The notes: a model not told the origin generated them from the sequence alone. A stretch of DNA of 11,422 nucleotides from Euperipatoides rowelli (GCA_003024985.2 PXIH01S0010781.1), one strand, 5' to 3'; positions 1-7,743 are shown, numbered from the stretch's first letter. Numbers and translations are program-made.

Positions 1-157
1 AAAAAAATAAATTAGATTAGGACTAGGGACAACCTCGCTGGACTATAGTCTGTTGTTGTCCGTCATTTTTGTATTTGTATTAATATTCTGAGAAGCAAGA
101 AAAACCTATACTCAGTAAACCAATAAGAAACAGTTAATAATAATATATGTATGAATC

Positions 158-690
158 CACTAAGTCAGCGATTCTCAACCAGCGGGCTGCAGTCCTGATC
201 CGGACCATTGAATAATAATAAGTAAACCGCCTGAAAGTTAAGGTGAAATATTTTTAGACCTGGAAATATATTATTGTAGTCACAATTGTTTATATATTTG
301 GAAGTATTTAAATCTGCAAATTCTCTTTTTCAGATTTAATTTCATTAAAAAACAAATTTCATTCCTGATTAAGTAAAAATAATATTGCCAATTGCTTCGA
401 TTAACAACAAAAAATTGAACCATGAATCAAAAAAAATTGTGACTACATGTCAATGTCATGTGCCACATTAACAATTTGAATGTCTTTTTTAAACTATAGT
501 TAGTGTAATGTTATTTTTTTTTTTGTTAAGTATAGTGATATGCATATGTATTAAAATTATAAATCGTATAATTTGGTCACTGTTCTAAAATAATTATGTA
601 GTAATTGTGGACCTTGGAATTTTTATTATTATTAAATTAGTATTTTTCTGCACTGCATTATAAAAAAGATTAAATATTCCTGCACTAAGG
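158..690. mobile_element. Probable non-autonomous hAT-like DNA transposon with target-site duplications
   Basis: The left end at 166-180 reads CAGCGATTCTCAACC, which matches the well-known Charlie-type hAT terminal repeat pattern (CAG.G.TTCTCAACC). The right end at 668-682, GATTAAATATTCCTG, matches the reverse complement of the left end at 9 of 15 positions, and four of the six differences are transitions. The element is flanked by CACTAAGT (158-165) and CACTAAGG (683-690), an 8-bp duplication with 7 of 8 bases matching; 8 bp is the standard hAT target-site length. Inside, 275-287 and 435-447 form a perfect 13-bp inverted repeat (TGTAGTCACAATT). The element is about 517 bp and has no coding capacity, so it would depend on a transposase made elsewhere. 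The degraded right end suggests an old insertion. The left end and duplications are seen directly; family membership is inferred. Confidence 0.55.
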
Positions 691-814
691 CCTAGTGAGA
701 GCATATGCAATAAGCATTTTGCACTCAGTGTGAATGCTTCAAGCTTTACTTTCTCACTGTGCGTGTTTCTAGAGTTTGAAGTTCTTTCCTACAACAACAC
801 TATCACAGTTTAAG

Positions 815-1928
815 ATGTCTAGCAAACTCAAGAGAACCATTTAGTCCAGACACAGCTATTCATAAGACGGCTTGTATATTTGTTTTTTTAAACATAAACC
901 CTCTTCATCTGTGAATTAAACCAGATAATCACTAGGAGTGTATTCATCTTGATTTCACAGGACCATTTACACGTCATTCATTCCCAGATATGATAGATGC
1001 ATTTTCAAAATGGCCAGAAGTTGCTTTTATGTCCTCTACCAATACACTCAGAACCATTTCAGACTTATAGGAATATTTAATTTGTTACCGCTATCCATTA
1101 CAAATTTTTACCAACAATGGTACCCAGTTTACATCTGACAAGTTTCACACCTTTGTAAAAATCAGGGAATCCATCAAATGCATTCTTCTTCATGTCATCC
1201 GTCTTTAAATGGACAGGCTGAACGCTTTGTACAGACCTTTAAAAAATTATGAAAAGTTTTACTGATAGAAATCTATTGAGTGTTAAAGCTATTTTCCTAT
1301 CGACCAATGTCACACTCCTTTACCAAAATCTTCCCAACTAGAACTTTTTCTAAAGCAACAACTGTATAATAGACTACTCCTAATTAAATCTTCATGTAAA
1401 CCAACATGTTATACACCAGTTTCTTCTATCATAAAACCTAGATAATTTATATTAGGTCAACAAGTGCTTACTAAATTCTTCAACTACAAACATATGGAAG
1501 ATGGCTTCCAGCTAAAATTCATAAGAAGTATGGCCCTGGTCACATATTTGCTTGAATTCCACCATGGAAATTTTGTACTAAGACAAGTTCACCAACTTCT
1601 CCCATCCTTTCTTGAAGAGGGAGTGGAAACAAGATAGCTGGTTTCAGACATTGGTGTACCTCTTCAAAACCATGGCTAACAAACAACTCTATGTGTGCCT
1701 TCTACAACATTAGTATCAGACCAGGGTCGCAGCGGACAACCACACTCTTTAGATCTGACACCAAATACCAATTATATCACTTCTAGATGGAGATATCCAA
1801 TAAGGACTAGACCCCTATCAGTGAATCTCAAATCTTATGAGAAGAGGGATAAAGTTGTATACATGTTTCAGGATACAATAATTATATTGAAACCAGTAAC
1901 TCATGACTTTGCGTGTAGCAGTTCCTAA
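815..1928 (+). pseudogene. Decayed Ty3/gypsy retrotransposon pol: integrase core to pol 3' end
   Basis: Conceptual translation gives the hallmarks of a Ty3/gypsy integrase in order. HLDFTGPF (from 945, first catalytic Asp) is followed by DAFSKWPEV (about 990-1016), NNGTQFTS (about 1110-1135) and NGQAERFVQTFK (about 1208-1243, with the catalytic Glu). Next come remnants of the C-terminal chromatin or DNA-binding part near 1500-1600, including KKYGPG and RQVHQL. The final open stretch at 1695-1928 contains RYPIRTRP, resembling the basic tail that closes many gypsy pol proteins. The copy is dead. It has in-frame stops near 1068, after FKKL and elsewhere, at least one frameshift between the third and fourth motifs, and Asn where the second catalytic Asp belongs. 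Sequence from about 815 to 940 may be the degraded zinc-finger side, but that is weak. The element lies in sense orientation inside the dystrobrevin intron. I saw no reverse transcriptase, RNase H or gag. Confidence 0.82.
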
Positions 1929-1931
1929 TGG

Positions 1932-2082
1932 TGTTGTAGAGTCTCAGTATTATTAGAACAGTTCTTACTCAGAATTGGAACATTGAGTTTAGAACCTCTA
2001 ATAGCTATATATGTATTTGTTATAAATAAACCATGGCTCTTTTGTTAGTGCCTTAATAATAAAGGTCACTTCATTGTGAACA
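1932..2082 (+). repeat. Possible LTR following the gypsy pol remnant
   Basis: Three bases after the stop of the pol remnant, the sequence TGTTGTAGAG begins a 151-bp stretch that ends in GTGAACA. It therefore has the TG...CA termini of an LTR, and it contains two AATAAA polyadenylation signals (2025-2030 and 2058-2063). Position and termini fit a short gypsy 3' LTR. Against this, no purine-rich tract precedes it and no second copy exists in the window, so neither the boundaries nor a target-site duplication can be tested here. Confidence 0.25.
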
Positions 2083-2375
2083 TTGATGGATTTAATATAC
2101 AAGTTAGATTGTTTGTTATTATGCCTTCATGTTATTTTTAATAACAATTTCTATCAATATCTAATGCATGTAGAACAAATTTTTGTAATGTGAGTATAGA
2201 AATCAAATAATGAGTAGTAGACTAACATCAAGGTGTCTATTTTTTTCAGAAAGGAATTTCAAAGTAACAACTAATCACCTTGCTTTTAAACATTTATAAA
2301 TATGTATTTTACAAAATGTTTTTTGCAGCCAAGAATCCAATTTAAACCTCAAATTATCATTTAAAATACTTAGAC

Positions 2376-2410
2376 AGAAACGAGCCCATAGGACCGGAAG
2401 GCTTGTTTCT
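2376..2410. repeat. 11-bp hairpin in a small GC-richer patch
   Basis: AGAAACGAGCC (2376-2386) pairs with GGCTTGTTTCT (2400-2410) over 11 positions with a single G-T wobble and a 13-base loop. It stands out from the AT-rich surroundings. The function is unknown; it could be a fragment of an inverted-repeat element. Confidence 0.4.
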
Positions 2411-2911
2411 TTCATTCGGGGTCTTTTTTTTTTTTTTTGACCATAACACAGAAAAGAGATGTCATGATTTTAGCCAAAAATGCTATCAAACTTTAAGCAC
2501 CATTCCACATTATTTTTGTGAACTATTAGATTTTTTAGTTTTGGTTTTGAAGAATATTATTTTTGAAGTGAGATATTTATTTTAATTTTCAGATAAGCTT
2601 AAATAGTCAGAATATATACATTACATAATGTTATTTCTCCCTCCCTCCTCCTTTCTCAGCAAGCTACTGTTTCCTGTGTAACTTATACATTGTAAACTAT
2701 TATTTGTTATGTGAATTTCATGTCAGGGGGCAGCACTGTCTGCTTATGGTTTTAAAAAATAAGATTCTACATTTTTTCCTCATGATGTAAGGAAGAATTT
2801 ATGACTACCTAACTAAACCAGTAATGATAACCTCATGTCATTTCAATCTTTTCTTCCTTTTTTTTTTGTATTTTTTATGTAGTTGCTGATATATTTAACA
2901 TTTATTTCTAG

Positions 2912-3078
2912 TTTATCATCCTATTCATTGTGATGGTTGTCATAGGGAATCATTTACTGGATTCAGGTATAAATGTCAACGTTGTCCAAATTATCACTTG
3001 TGTCAAGATTGTTTCTGGAGGGGACGGACATCTGGAAGTCATAGCATTCAACATGAAATGAAGGAATATACTGCCTAT
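2912..3078 (+). CDS. Dystrobrevin internal exon carrying the complete ZZ domain
   Basis: Dystrobrevin is a cytoplasmic scaffold of the dystrophin-glycoprotein complex; its ZZ domain is a two-zinc fold next to the EF-hand region. The 167-nt exon is bounded by TTTATTTCTAG (AG at 2910-2911) and GTAAGT (3079-3084). Its first two bases complete a split codon (probably Val), followed by 55 full codons ending in phase 0. All eight ZZ ligands are present with the classic spacing: C6-x2-C9-x11-C21-x2-C24-x5-C30-x2-C33-x9-H43-x3-H47. The stretches GFRYKCQRC, LCQDCFWRG and HEMKEYT are closer to dystrobrevin than to dystrophin, which lacks the CQDCFWRG form. An upstream AG at 2882 would add 29 nt and a stop in this phase, so the 2911 acceptor is chosen. 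The exon has no ATG because it is internal. Identification rests on remembered family sequence, without a database search. Confidence 0.93.
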
Positions 3079-3887
3079 GTAAGTTTAAAACTGGTTAAAC
3101 TATATATATCAAAGTGTATAATTAATAACGTTGAAGCTTTGAAGCATTAACTTCTCTATTAAAAATAGAATGTCAATGTCAGATAGTCTGGCGTCTTATT
3201 AATAGATGATATAAATAAGCATATTATCAATTAAGCTTTCCATCAAAATTGTCACTTATGAATGATTTTATATACCTGCCTCATTTCAGAAATTTTTAAT
3301 AATTCTATACCATCTTTTTTTCCTATAGGCTACTTTATTTAATTTTTAAATCATGTAATTTGATTTCAAAAATCATATAAACAATCTGTAAACATTAAGA
3401 AACATTGATGCTTTAATGCTTCATTGTGCTGCAATTAATTAATGTAATGTATCATTTACAGAAAGTCAATTCACACCATTATTATTATAAATGTATCATT
3501 TCACAAATTTTCAACTCTTTAGCCCATAACTTTTCATAAGCGGATAATCATTGGTATTTTAAAATATGCTTATGAATGGTATGTGGCCAAAGCCAGGGAT
3601 TATAGTGGAACCTGGGATTGTTCACTTTGTATACTACTATACAATGAACTTTTAACGTAAGTGAATTTAATCAGCAGAGCATTACTTATTGTATACCCAT
3701 TAATAGATGTTTCCTCTTTCTCCATGTTCTGAAAATGCATCTGAATAGGAAAAACTGATAAAAGATTAAGACAAACTGGCTATCTAGTCTAAATCCAGAC
3801 ATTTTTATCGCACTAAAATTGGTTGCATAATCAAAGTATCAACCCGTTCACAACTTTGTTACATAGAGGGAAATAATAACTCCTGTG

Positions 3888-4072
3888 AGTGAAAATCTGA
3901 TAAATTCCCTATTACAGACATGCTTTCACTCTCATGAAGAGAAGCCAGTCAAGAAATTTGCTACATGGAAAACCTTGACTGAAATTAGATAGACCCTTCC
4001 TACATAACAGACATGATTTCATTCATATGAACAGAAGCTAGTCAAGAAAATTTCTATGTGGAAGGCACGGTA
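3888..4072. repeat. Two diverged tandem copies of a ~93-bp unit
   Basis: Unit 1 (about 3888-3979) and unit 2 (about 3980-4072) share a colinear series of blocks. These are GTGAAAATCTGATA versus CTGAAATTAGATA, then ACAGACATGCTTTCA (3914) versus ACAGACATGATTTCA (4007), AGAAGCCAGTCAAG versus AGAAGCTAGTCAAG, and CTACATGGAA versus CTATGTGGAA. The offset at the best-matched block is 93 bp. One reading direction gives short strings reminiscent of C2H2 zinc-finger linkers (RH..FT, H.EKP), but no zinc-binding Cys pairs survive. A zinc-finger origin is therefore only a guess; it could equally be part of an unrecognised transposon. Confidence 0.5.
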
Positions 4073-4119
4073 ACAGAAATGGTCTTTTTTGCATGTCAAC
4101 CCTAGACACATTGCCAAAA

Positions 4120-4222
4120 CAGGAGTGAAACAAAAAAACAGGTTTTGGTAAAAAAAAGTAACTTAGCTAGTTTTAAAAAAACAGCTTGCTACTTTGTAAG
4201 CTACTTTGATAAAAGTAGCTTA
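4120..4222. mobile_element. AGTAACTT/AGCTACTTT-rich segment resembling a hAT-type terminal region
   Basis: The segment begins CAGGAGTG and continues with repeated AAAGTAACTT, TTGCTACTTT, AAGCTACTTT and AAAGTAGCTT words. It ends in a near-perfect hairpin at 4197-4222 (11-bp stem, 4-base loop). Dense alternation of GTAACTT and AAGTTAC-like words next to a CAG end is a known feature of some widespread hAT transposons. I found no partner end (CAC..CTG) or 8-bp duplication, so this would be a fragment. Confidence 0.3.
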
Positions 4223-5207
4223 GTACTTTTCAGCTATCTATTTTCAGTAAAAATCAAGAAATGTAGCACTTTGCTTTTACTTAAGGAAAACGTTTGGAAA
4301 CTTCCCAATATTAGCCTATCCTTTAGAAATTTTGGCATTTTTCAAAATGTATACATTTAATGTTACATCTGGAGCAGCTTAATATATTGAATGCTGTTGT
4401 TACATGCTTAAAGTATGATTATGGTCGATACATCGCTAGTGTATACAATTTAACAACCTACAGTATATGTTAACCCTTTCAGTTATATCTGGAAATCGTC
4501 TAAATGTTGACCTTTTTATCAATTTATTTACTCTTGGGGAAAAAAAAAAATCCTACTAATGGCCTAATGCCCTAACATATTTCTATGTACTAAACATGTT
4601 TATTTAGATTAAGGATGCTACCTTAAGGATATTTAGTTTATGAAATAAAATTTCTTATTGCTTTTAAACAGTTTTGCATCAAACAGCAAAAATGTTTTTT
4701 TTTTTTGTTGTTGTTTTTTGCAATTTTGTAAATGCTTTTTCATTAGCTGAAATTTGCAAACTGTTAAAACTGTAAAGTTAAAATATATTTTATTTAAATA
4801 AATTGTGCCAGTATTGTTCCAAGATATTTATCTACTGCACATAGGATTAAAATTTAATCTTAAAATTTCAAATATTTCTACTGATAAAGCTCTCCTCCCC
4901 TACCCCCCCCCCCATCCTACCTCTTTAAGCATACACATATACTTTTCCAAGTAATTTTATTTACAATTCTTTAATAAAATAATTTCAGTCAAATAAAATA
5001 CAATAACAAAAGTTATTCTGAAAATACACACACAAAGGATTTAAATTTCATTTAAAATTCTAATAATGGTTTTATCTATAGGATCATTGGTTATATTATT
5101 TCTTATAGACAAACAACTTTGGATAATAATACTAATAAAAGTAATAATAAAGTATAATGATAATCCTTCTGATGATGAATAATATTGTTATCGGACAAAT
5201 CTTAATT

Positions 5208-5241
5208 ATCCAACAATTAGTTATAACCATTATTGTTGGAT
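5208..5241. repeat. Perfect 10-bp inverted repeat
   Basis: ATCCAACAAT at 5208-5217 is the exact reverse complement of ATTGTTGGAT at 5232-5241, with 14 bases between. Short AT-rich inverted repeats arise readily by chance in such sequence, so only the structure is claimed, without a function. Confidence 0.4.
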
Positions 5242-5535
5242 CTGACTAATTGATGGACGAGACTCTTTGTACTCTTTTTCAATCGGTAAAGAACAAAAGT
5301 ATAAAGAATAATTAGCCTAGACTCCTGAGGAGGTTGAAGGAGTGTTATTATTTACTAAACTTTTTAGAATTTTGATCTACAGGTAGTCGATCGATTCTGA
5401 AACATTTTGAATTGTACTGATCACAATTAAAAAAAAAAAAAAGTTTATAAACAGGGATTAGAAAAAAAAAATAGTAATTATCTACTGTCCTAATGAGTGA
5501 ATACCCCCTCCCCCCTCTAGCTATATCAGATTCAT

Positions 5536-5593
5536 TAAAATAATTTTAAAGAAAACTTTTAAGATAAAATAATTTTAAAGAAAACTTTTAAAT
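5536..5593. repeat. 29-bp tandem duplication
   Basis: The unit TAAAATAATTTTAAAGAAAA continued by CTTTTAAGA (5536-5564) is followed directly by a second copy at 5565-5593, with the first 27 bases identical and the last two different. The near identity suggests a recent replication-slippage event, or possibly an assembly artefact. Confidence 0.8.
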
Positions 5594-5789
5594 TTCCTGC
5601 CAATAAGCTTTAAAGTAAAATATAGAGAAATATGAGAATATTCGTCCCTATCACTGCAAATGTCTTTGAACTAGTTTACTCATTTCCATCACAGGGGGAG
5701 TGGTTAAGACTTAACATAAAGATCCTTTATTTTTTATAATATCCTTCGTGTGTAAAAAAAATAATAATAGTGGCAATATTTATGCTACT

Positions 5790-5910
5790 TTTATGTTAAA
5801 GCTACTGAGGAAAAATTAGCAGCTACTCACTATTCCACATAGAAATAGCGCACTACTTGCCTAACTACTGAAAAAAAGTACACAAAACATTTAGCACACT
5901 ACTAGTGGTA
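5790..5910. mobile_element. Second AGTAGC/TAGTAG-rich segment, opposite in sense to the one at 4120
   Basis: Read on the minus strand, this stretch contains CTAGTAGTG, TTTTTTTCAGTAGTTAGGC, AAGTAG, GAGTAGCTGC and AGTAGC words, similar in character to 4120-4222. Such word-rich ends occur in some hAT elements. The two segments could be opposite ends of one degraded 1.8-kb element, but the ends do not align base for base and no target-site duplication was found. Confidence 0.22.
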
Positions 5911-5921
5911 TATATATTTTT

Positions 5922-5980
5922 ATCATGTTTCAATCCACATTATCTAATTTAATAATTATGAGAAAGAGATTTGTACTCTT
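5922..5980. repeat. 59-bp direct repeat, copy 1
   Basis: This copy matches 6194-6252 at about 51 of 59 positions, at an offset of 272 bp. The shared core includes TTCAATCCAC and TTATCTAATTTAATAATTAT, and most differences are transitions. It probably represents the shared 3' tail of two related retroelement copies, of which this one is truncated at its 5' side. An old local duplication is the alternative. Confidence 0.7.
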
Positions 5981-5991
5981 GGATACACAGC

Positions 5992-6022
5992 CTGAAGAGG
6001 GACCTAAAGAAAGTCCCAAGCC
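5992..6022 (+). ncRNA. Degenerate hammerhead-ribozyme-like core
   Basis: CTGAAGA (5992-5998) fits the conserved hammerhead core CUGANGA. It is followed by a perfect 5-bp stem, GGGAC (5999-6003) with GTCCC (6013-6017), closed by a 9-base loop, in the position of stem II. The next bases are AAGCC where an active hammerhead would have GAAA, so the second core strand is broken, possibly through CpG decay of CGAAAC. Hammerheads of this compact form are known from Penelope-like retroelements and retrozymes, and an AAATAAATAA stretch follows at about 6038-6047. I read it as an inactive remnant. A chance hairpin next to CTGAAGA is the alternative. Confidence 0.3.
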
Positions 6023-6085
6023 CACCAGAAGGTTGGAAATAAATAACTAAGAACAAACACAGGACAAAAAAGGAATTAAAAGTAG

Positions 6086-6252
6086 CCTACTCTTTGACTG
6101 GGAAGAGCGTTCAGACAGTGAATCCTCTCGCCCGTTATATCGTGAGTTAGTTACCCTCGCGGGGCCGGCAGTATTACTGACTGGTACGATACAATCATTT
6201 TTCAATCCACGTTATCTAATTTAATAATTATGAAAGGGGAATTTGTACTCCT
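6086..6252 (+). mobile_element. Probable tRNA-derived SINE copy
   Basis: This GC-richer block carries a tRNA-like head. GACTGGGAAGAGCG (6096-6109) resembles the polymerase III box A and D-arm (TAGC..AGTGGTAGAGCG). GAGTTAGTTACCC (6144-6156) resembles box B and the T-arm (GGTTCGANTCC) with several changes. Their spacing of about 35 nt is that of a tRNA. The body runs through GGGGCCGGCAGTATTACTGACTGG into a 59-bp tail (6194-6252) also found alone at 5922-5980, as expected for a SINE family with 5'-truncated copies. Box B is too degraded to be sure of transcription. No flanking target-site duplication was identified. This is not an intact tRNA gene. Confidence 0.42.
6194..6252. repeat. 59-bp direct repeat, copy 2
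   Basis: This is the partner of 5922-5980, lying at the 3' side of the tRNA-like head. Similarity fades downstream of about 6252, though short words (GAT, ACAC, CCTGAA) recur in order in both copies, so the repeat may once have been longer. Confidence 0.7.
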
Positions 6253-7127
6253 AATTCTGATTAACTTAACACCTGAACTTAGATGTGTGCCTTTAGATGT
6301 TTGTGTAATTATTATGTATTGACCAAATCAGTTGCATGGGGAAGGGCATTGTTTTACTATGATTATACTTTATGCTTTCACTGAAAGAACATGCTAGATA
6401 TCGGGATGAAATGGAGAGGTACCAAGTTATTCTCTGTTCTCCTCATTCTAAGAGGAAGTTTATTCTATTTTCACTGTTTTCAAAGTACGCTAAAAATAAG
6501 CAAATCAGACATGAAGTCCCAATGGAAGTGTTACTTTATTGATACTCCAAAAGATGATATTTTTTTTTACTTTCTTTTTAAGGATTTGGTTGCGAATGTT
6601 ATGGCATTGTATAGCAAAACAAAGTACTCAAATGAGAATATGCAATGATTATTCATTTGGGGGAAATAGATTTGTCAAACTTAGCTGTTCATTCATTATA
6701 AACCATAGATTTCTTATAATGTATCATAATATGAGCAGAACACATAATGCTATAAATGAGTTCTGAATTCTTTTCAGTGTTAGTTTTTTTGAAATAATGC
6801 ACATATTCAGATCAAAATCTGAAGTTTAGGGACTTTGAAAAAAATTGACATATGATTTACAACCATCATATTAGTCATGTCAAGAGGATGAGAATCTTTC
6901 CATTTAAATGTGCCGCTCAAGGTAAAATACAGGATGAAGTGACAATGTTGTCATCGTTCCATTTTTGGAGAGAATAAGATTATTTACTCAACTTTGAGTT
7001 GATATTTTGAAAAAAAAAAGAAAACTCCCAAAAGTGTGCTAAAAAATTTTATCAATGTTGTCTGAAATAAATAAATATTATACTGTATATGTCACGAAAC
7101 AAAAATGGTGATGTATAATTGACATTC

Positions 7128-7164
7128 TAATACAATTATCTCTTCATGGGAAATAATTGTATTA
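7128..7164. repeat. Perfect 12-bp inverted repeat
   Basis: TAATACAATTAT (7128-7139) is the exact reverse complement of ATAATTGTATTA (7153-7164), with a 13-base loop. A competing stem is possible between TGTATAAT (7113-7120) and ATTATACA (7161-7168). It lies about 320 bp upstream of the second exon's acceptor. No function is evident. Confidence 0.5.
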
Positions 7165-7486
7165 TACAATTACTTTGTTACTTCAAGAAACATTTTAGGA
7201 CATCTCCCCCTTGCTTATCAGCTTTGTGAAATGTCGAAAGTCAACATTACATTTGCTTGAATGAAAACATTCACATTATATTATCAAGAAATGTCACACT
7301 TTCTGACCCATTATACCATATTTTGACACATCTATAATAAATTATATAAAATTATAGTTCAACTAATTTTTTTTCTAGAACTATTTCCTATAAATTTGCT
7401 TCAACTATCTATGCGATAGTTATTCAAAATTGATATGCTAAATAAATTTAATTTTCTCAAATAATTGTCTTTTTATCTTTCTTTAG

Positions 7487-7614
7487 AAAACTCCAGCCAA
7501 GCAGCTTAGTCATTCCATACGAAAATCATTCCGCTGCGTTCCAACTCATCCGACCAATGATGTTCCACATTTTCCTGACACTCCAGAAAAAACATTAGAT
7601 CTTTCACATATTGT
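7487..7614 (+). CDS. Dystrobrevin internal exon immediately after the ZZ domain
   Basis: The exon is bounded by CTTTCTTTAG (AG at 7485-7486) and a consensus donor GTGAGT (7615-7620). It contains 42 codons in phase 0 plus two bases (GT) that begin a Val codon completed by the next exon. The translation starts KTPAKQL, continues with KSFRCVP, and ends [10 protein letters not shown](V). This matches the linker of dystrobrevins after the ZZ domain, where vertebrate proteins have KSPAKKL and PEKPLNLAHIV. Together with the preceding exon it reads without interruption (EYTAY then KTPAK). In the full protein this region leads toward the syntrophin-binding and coiled-coil parts. The first possible donor, GT at 7613, is disfavoured because GTGAGT two bases later is consensus and preserves the Val found in the family. 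Confidence 0.92.
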
Positions 7615-7743
7615 GTGAGTTTTTACTTTTTGTTTTAGGGATATTTTAGAAATGATAAAGATTATAATTATGGACATTTAGAATTCTTATTAGAAAAACA
7701 AACATAAACTCAACATTAACAAAATTAATGTAGCATGATTGNT

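Larger units (their letters stand above)
1..2911 (+). other. Upstream dystrobrevin intron (5' end outside the window)
   Basis: This stretch ends in a strong 3' splice site: a T/C-rich tract from about 2847 to 2876, then TTTATTTCTAG with the AG at 2910-2911. No dystrobrevin-like coding exon was found in it, so it is read as the intron before the ZZ exon. It holds a probable hAT-like element (166-682), a decayed gypsy integrase (about 940-1928) and simple AT-rich sequence. Apart from a short hairpin at 2376-2410, a run of 15 T at 2424-2438 and the splice tract, I see nothing of note in 2083-2911. The intron call follows from the downstream exon; its length is unknown because the preceding exon lies outside the window. 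Confidence 0.7.
3079..7486 (+). other. Dystrobrevin intron, 4,408 bp, between the two coding exons
   Basis: The intron starts GTAAGT and ends CTTTCTTTAG, both standard. It joins two exons in phase 0, so no codon is split. Its contents are listed separately: a 93-bp two-copy repeat (3888-4072), AGTAGC-rich patches (4120-4222 and 5790-5910), a 29-bp tandem duplication (5536-5593), a SINE-like cluster (5922-6252) and small inverted repeats. The rest (3085-3880, 4230-5200, 6260-7120, 7170-7480) is AT-rich with homopolymer runs, including 11 C at 4903-4913. I see no coding or RNA gene in it. The short ORFs at 4145-4360, 6391-6648 and 6539-6766 have AT-driven composition and no recognisable motif. 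Confidence 0.88.

Noticed and set aside
2403-2585. 60-codon ORF upstream of the ZZ exon
   Set aside because: It is driven by a T run read as Phe, shows no motif, and lies inside the intron.
2882-2911. Alternative acceptor AG at 2881-2882 for the ZZ exon
   Set aside because: It would insert 29 nt and, in the phase required by the exon, end in a TAG stop at 2909-2911.
4145-4360. 71-codon ORF over the AGTAGC-rich patch
   Set aside because: It spans a repeat with hairpins. Its Lys, Ser and Phe content reflects AAA, AGT and TTT words, not a protein.
4470-4490. TTAACCCTTTCAGTTAT, resembling a piggyBac end with a TTAA target
   Set aside because: No reverse-complement end or second TTAA-flanked terminus was found in the window.
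6086-6175. Intact tRNA gene
   Set aside because: Box B is degraded, no convincing acceptor stem or anticodon loop can be drawn, and the block continues into a repeat tail, which fits a SINE better.
6391-6766. Overlapping ORFs of 85 and 75 codons in the middle intron
   Set aside because: Composition follows local AT richness, no domain is recognisable, and the frames overlap without either standing out.
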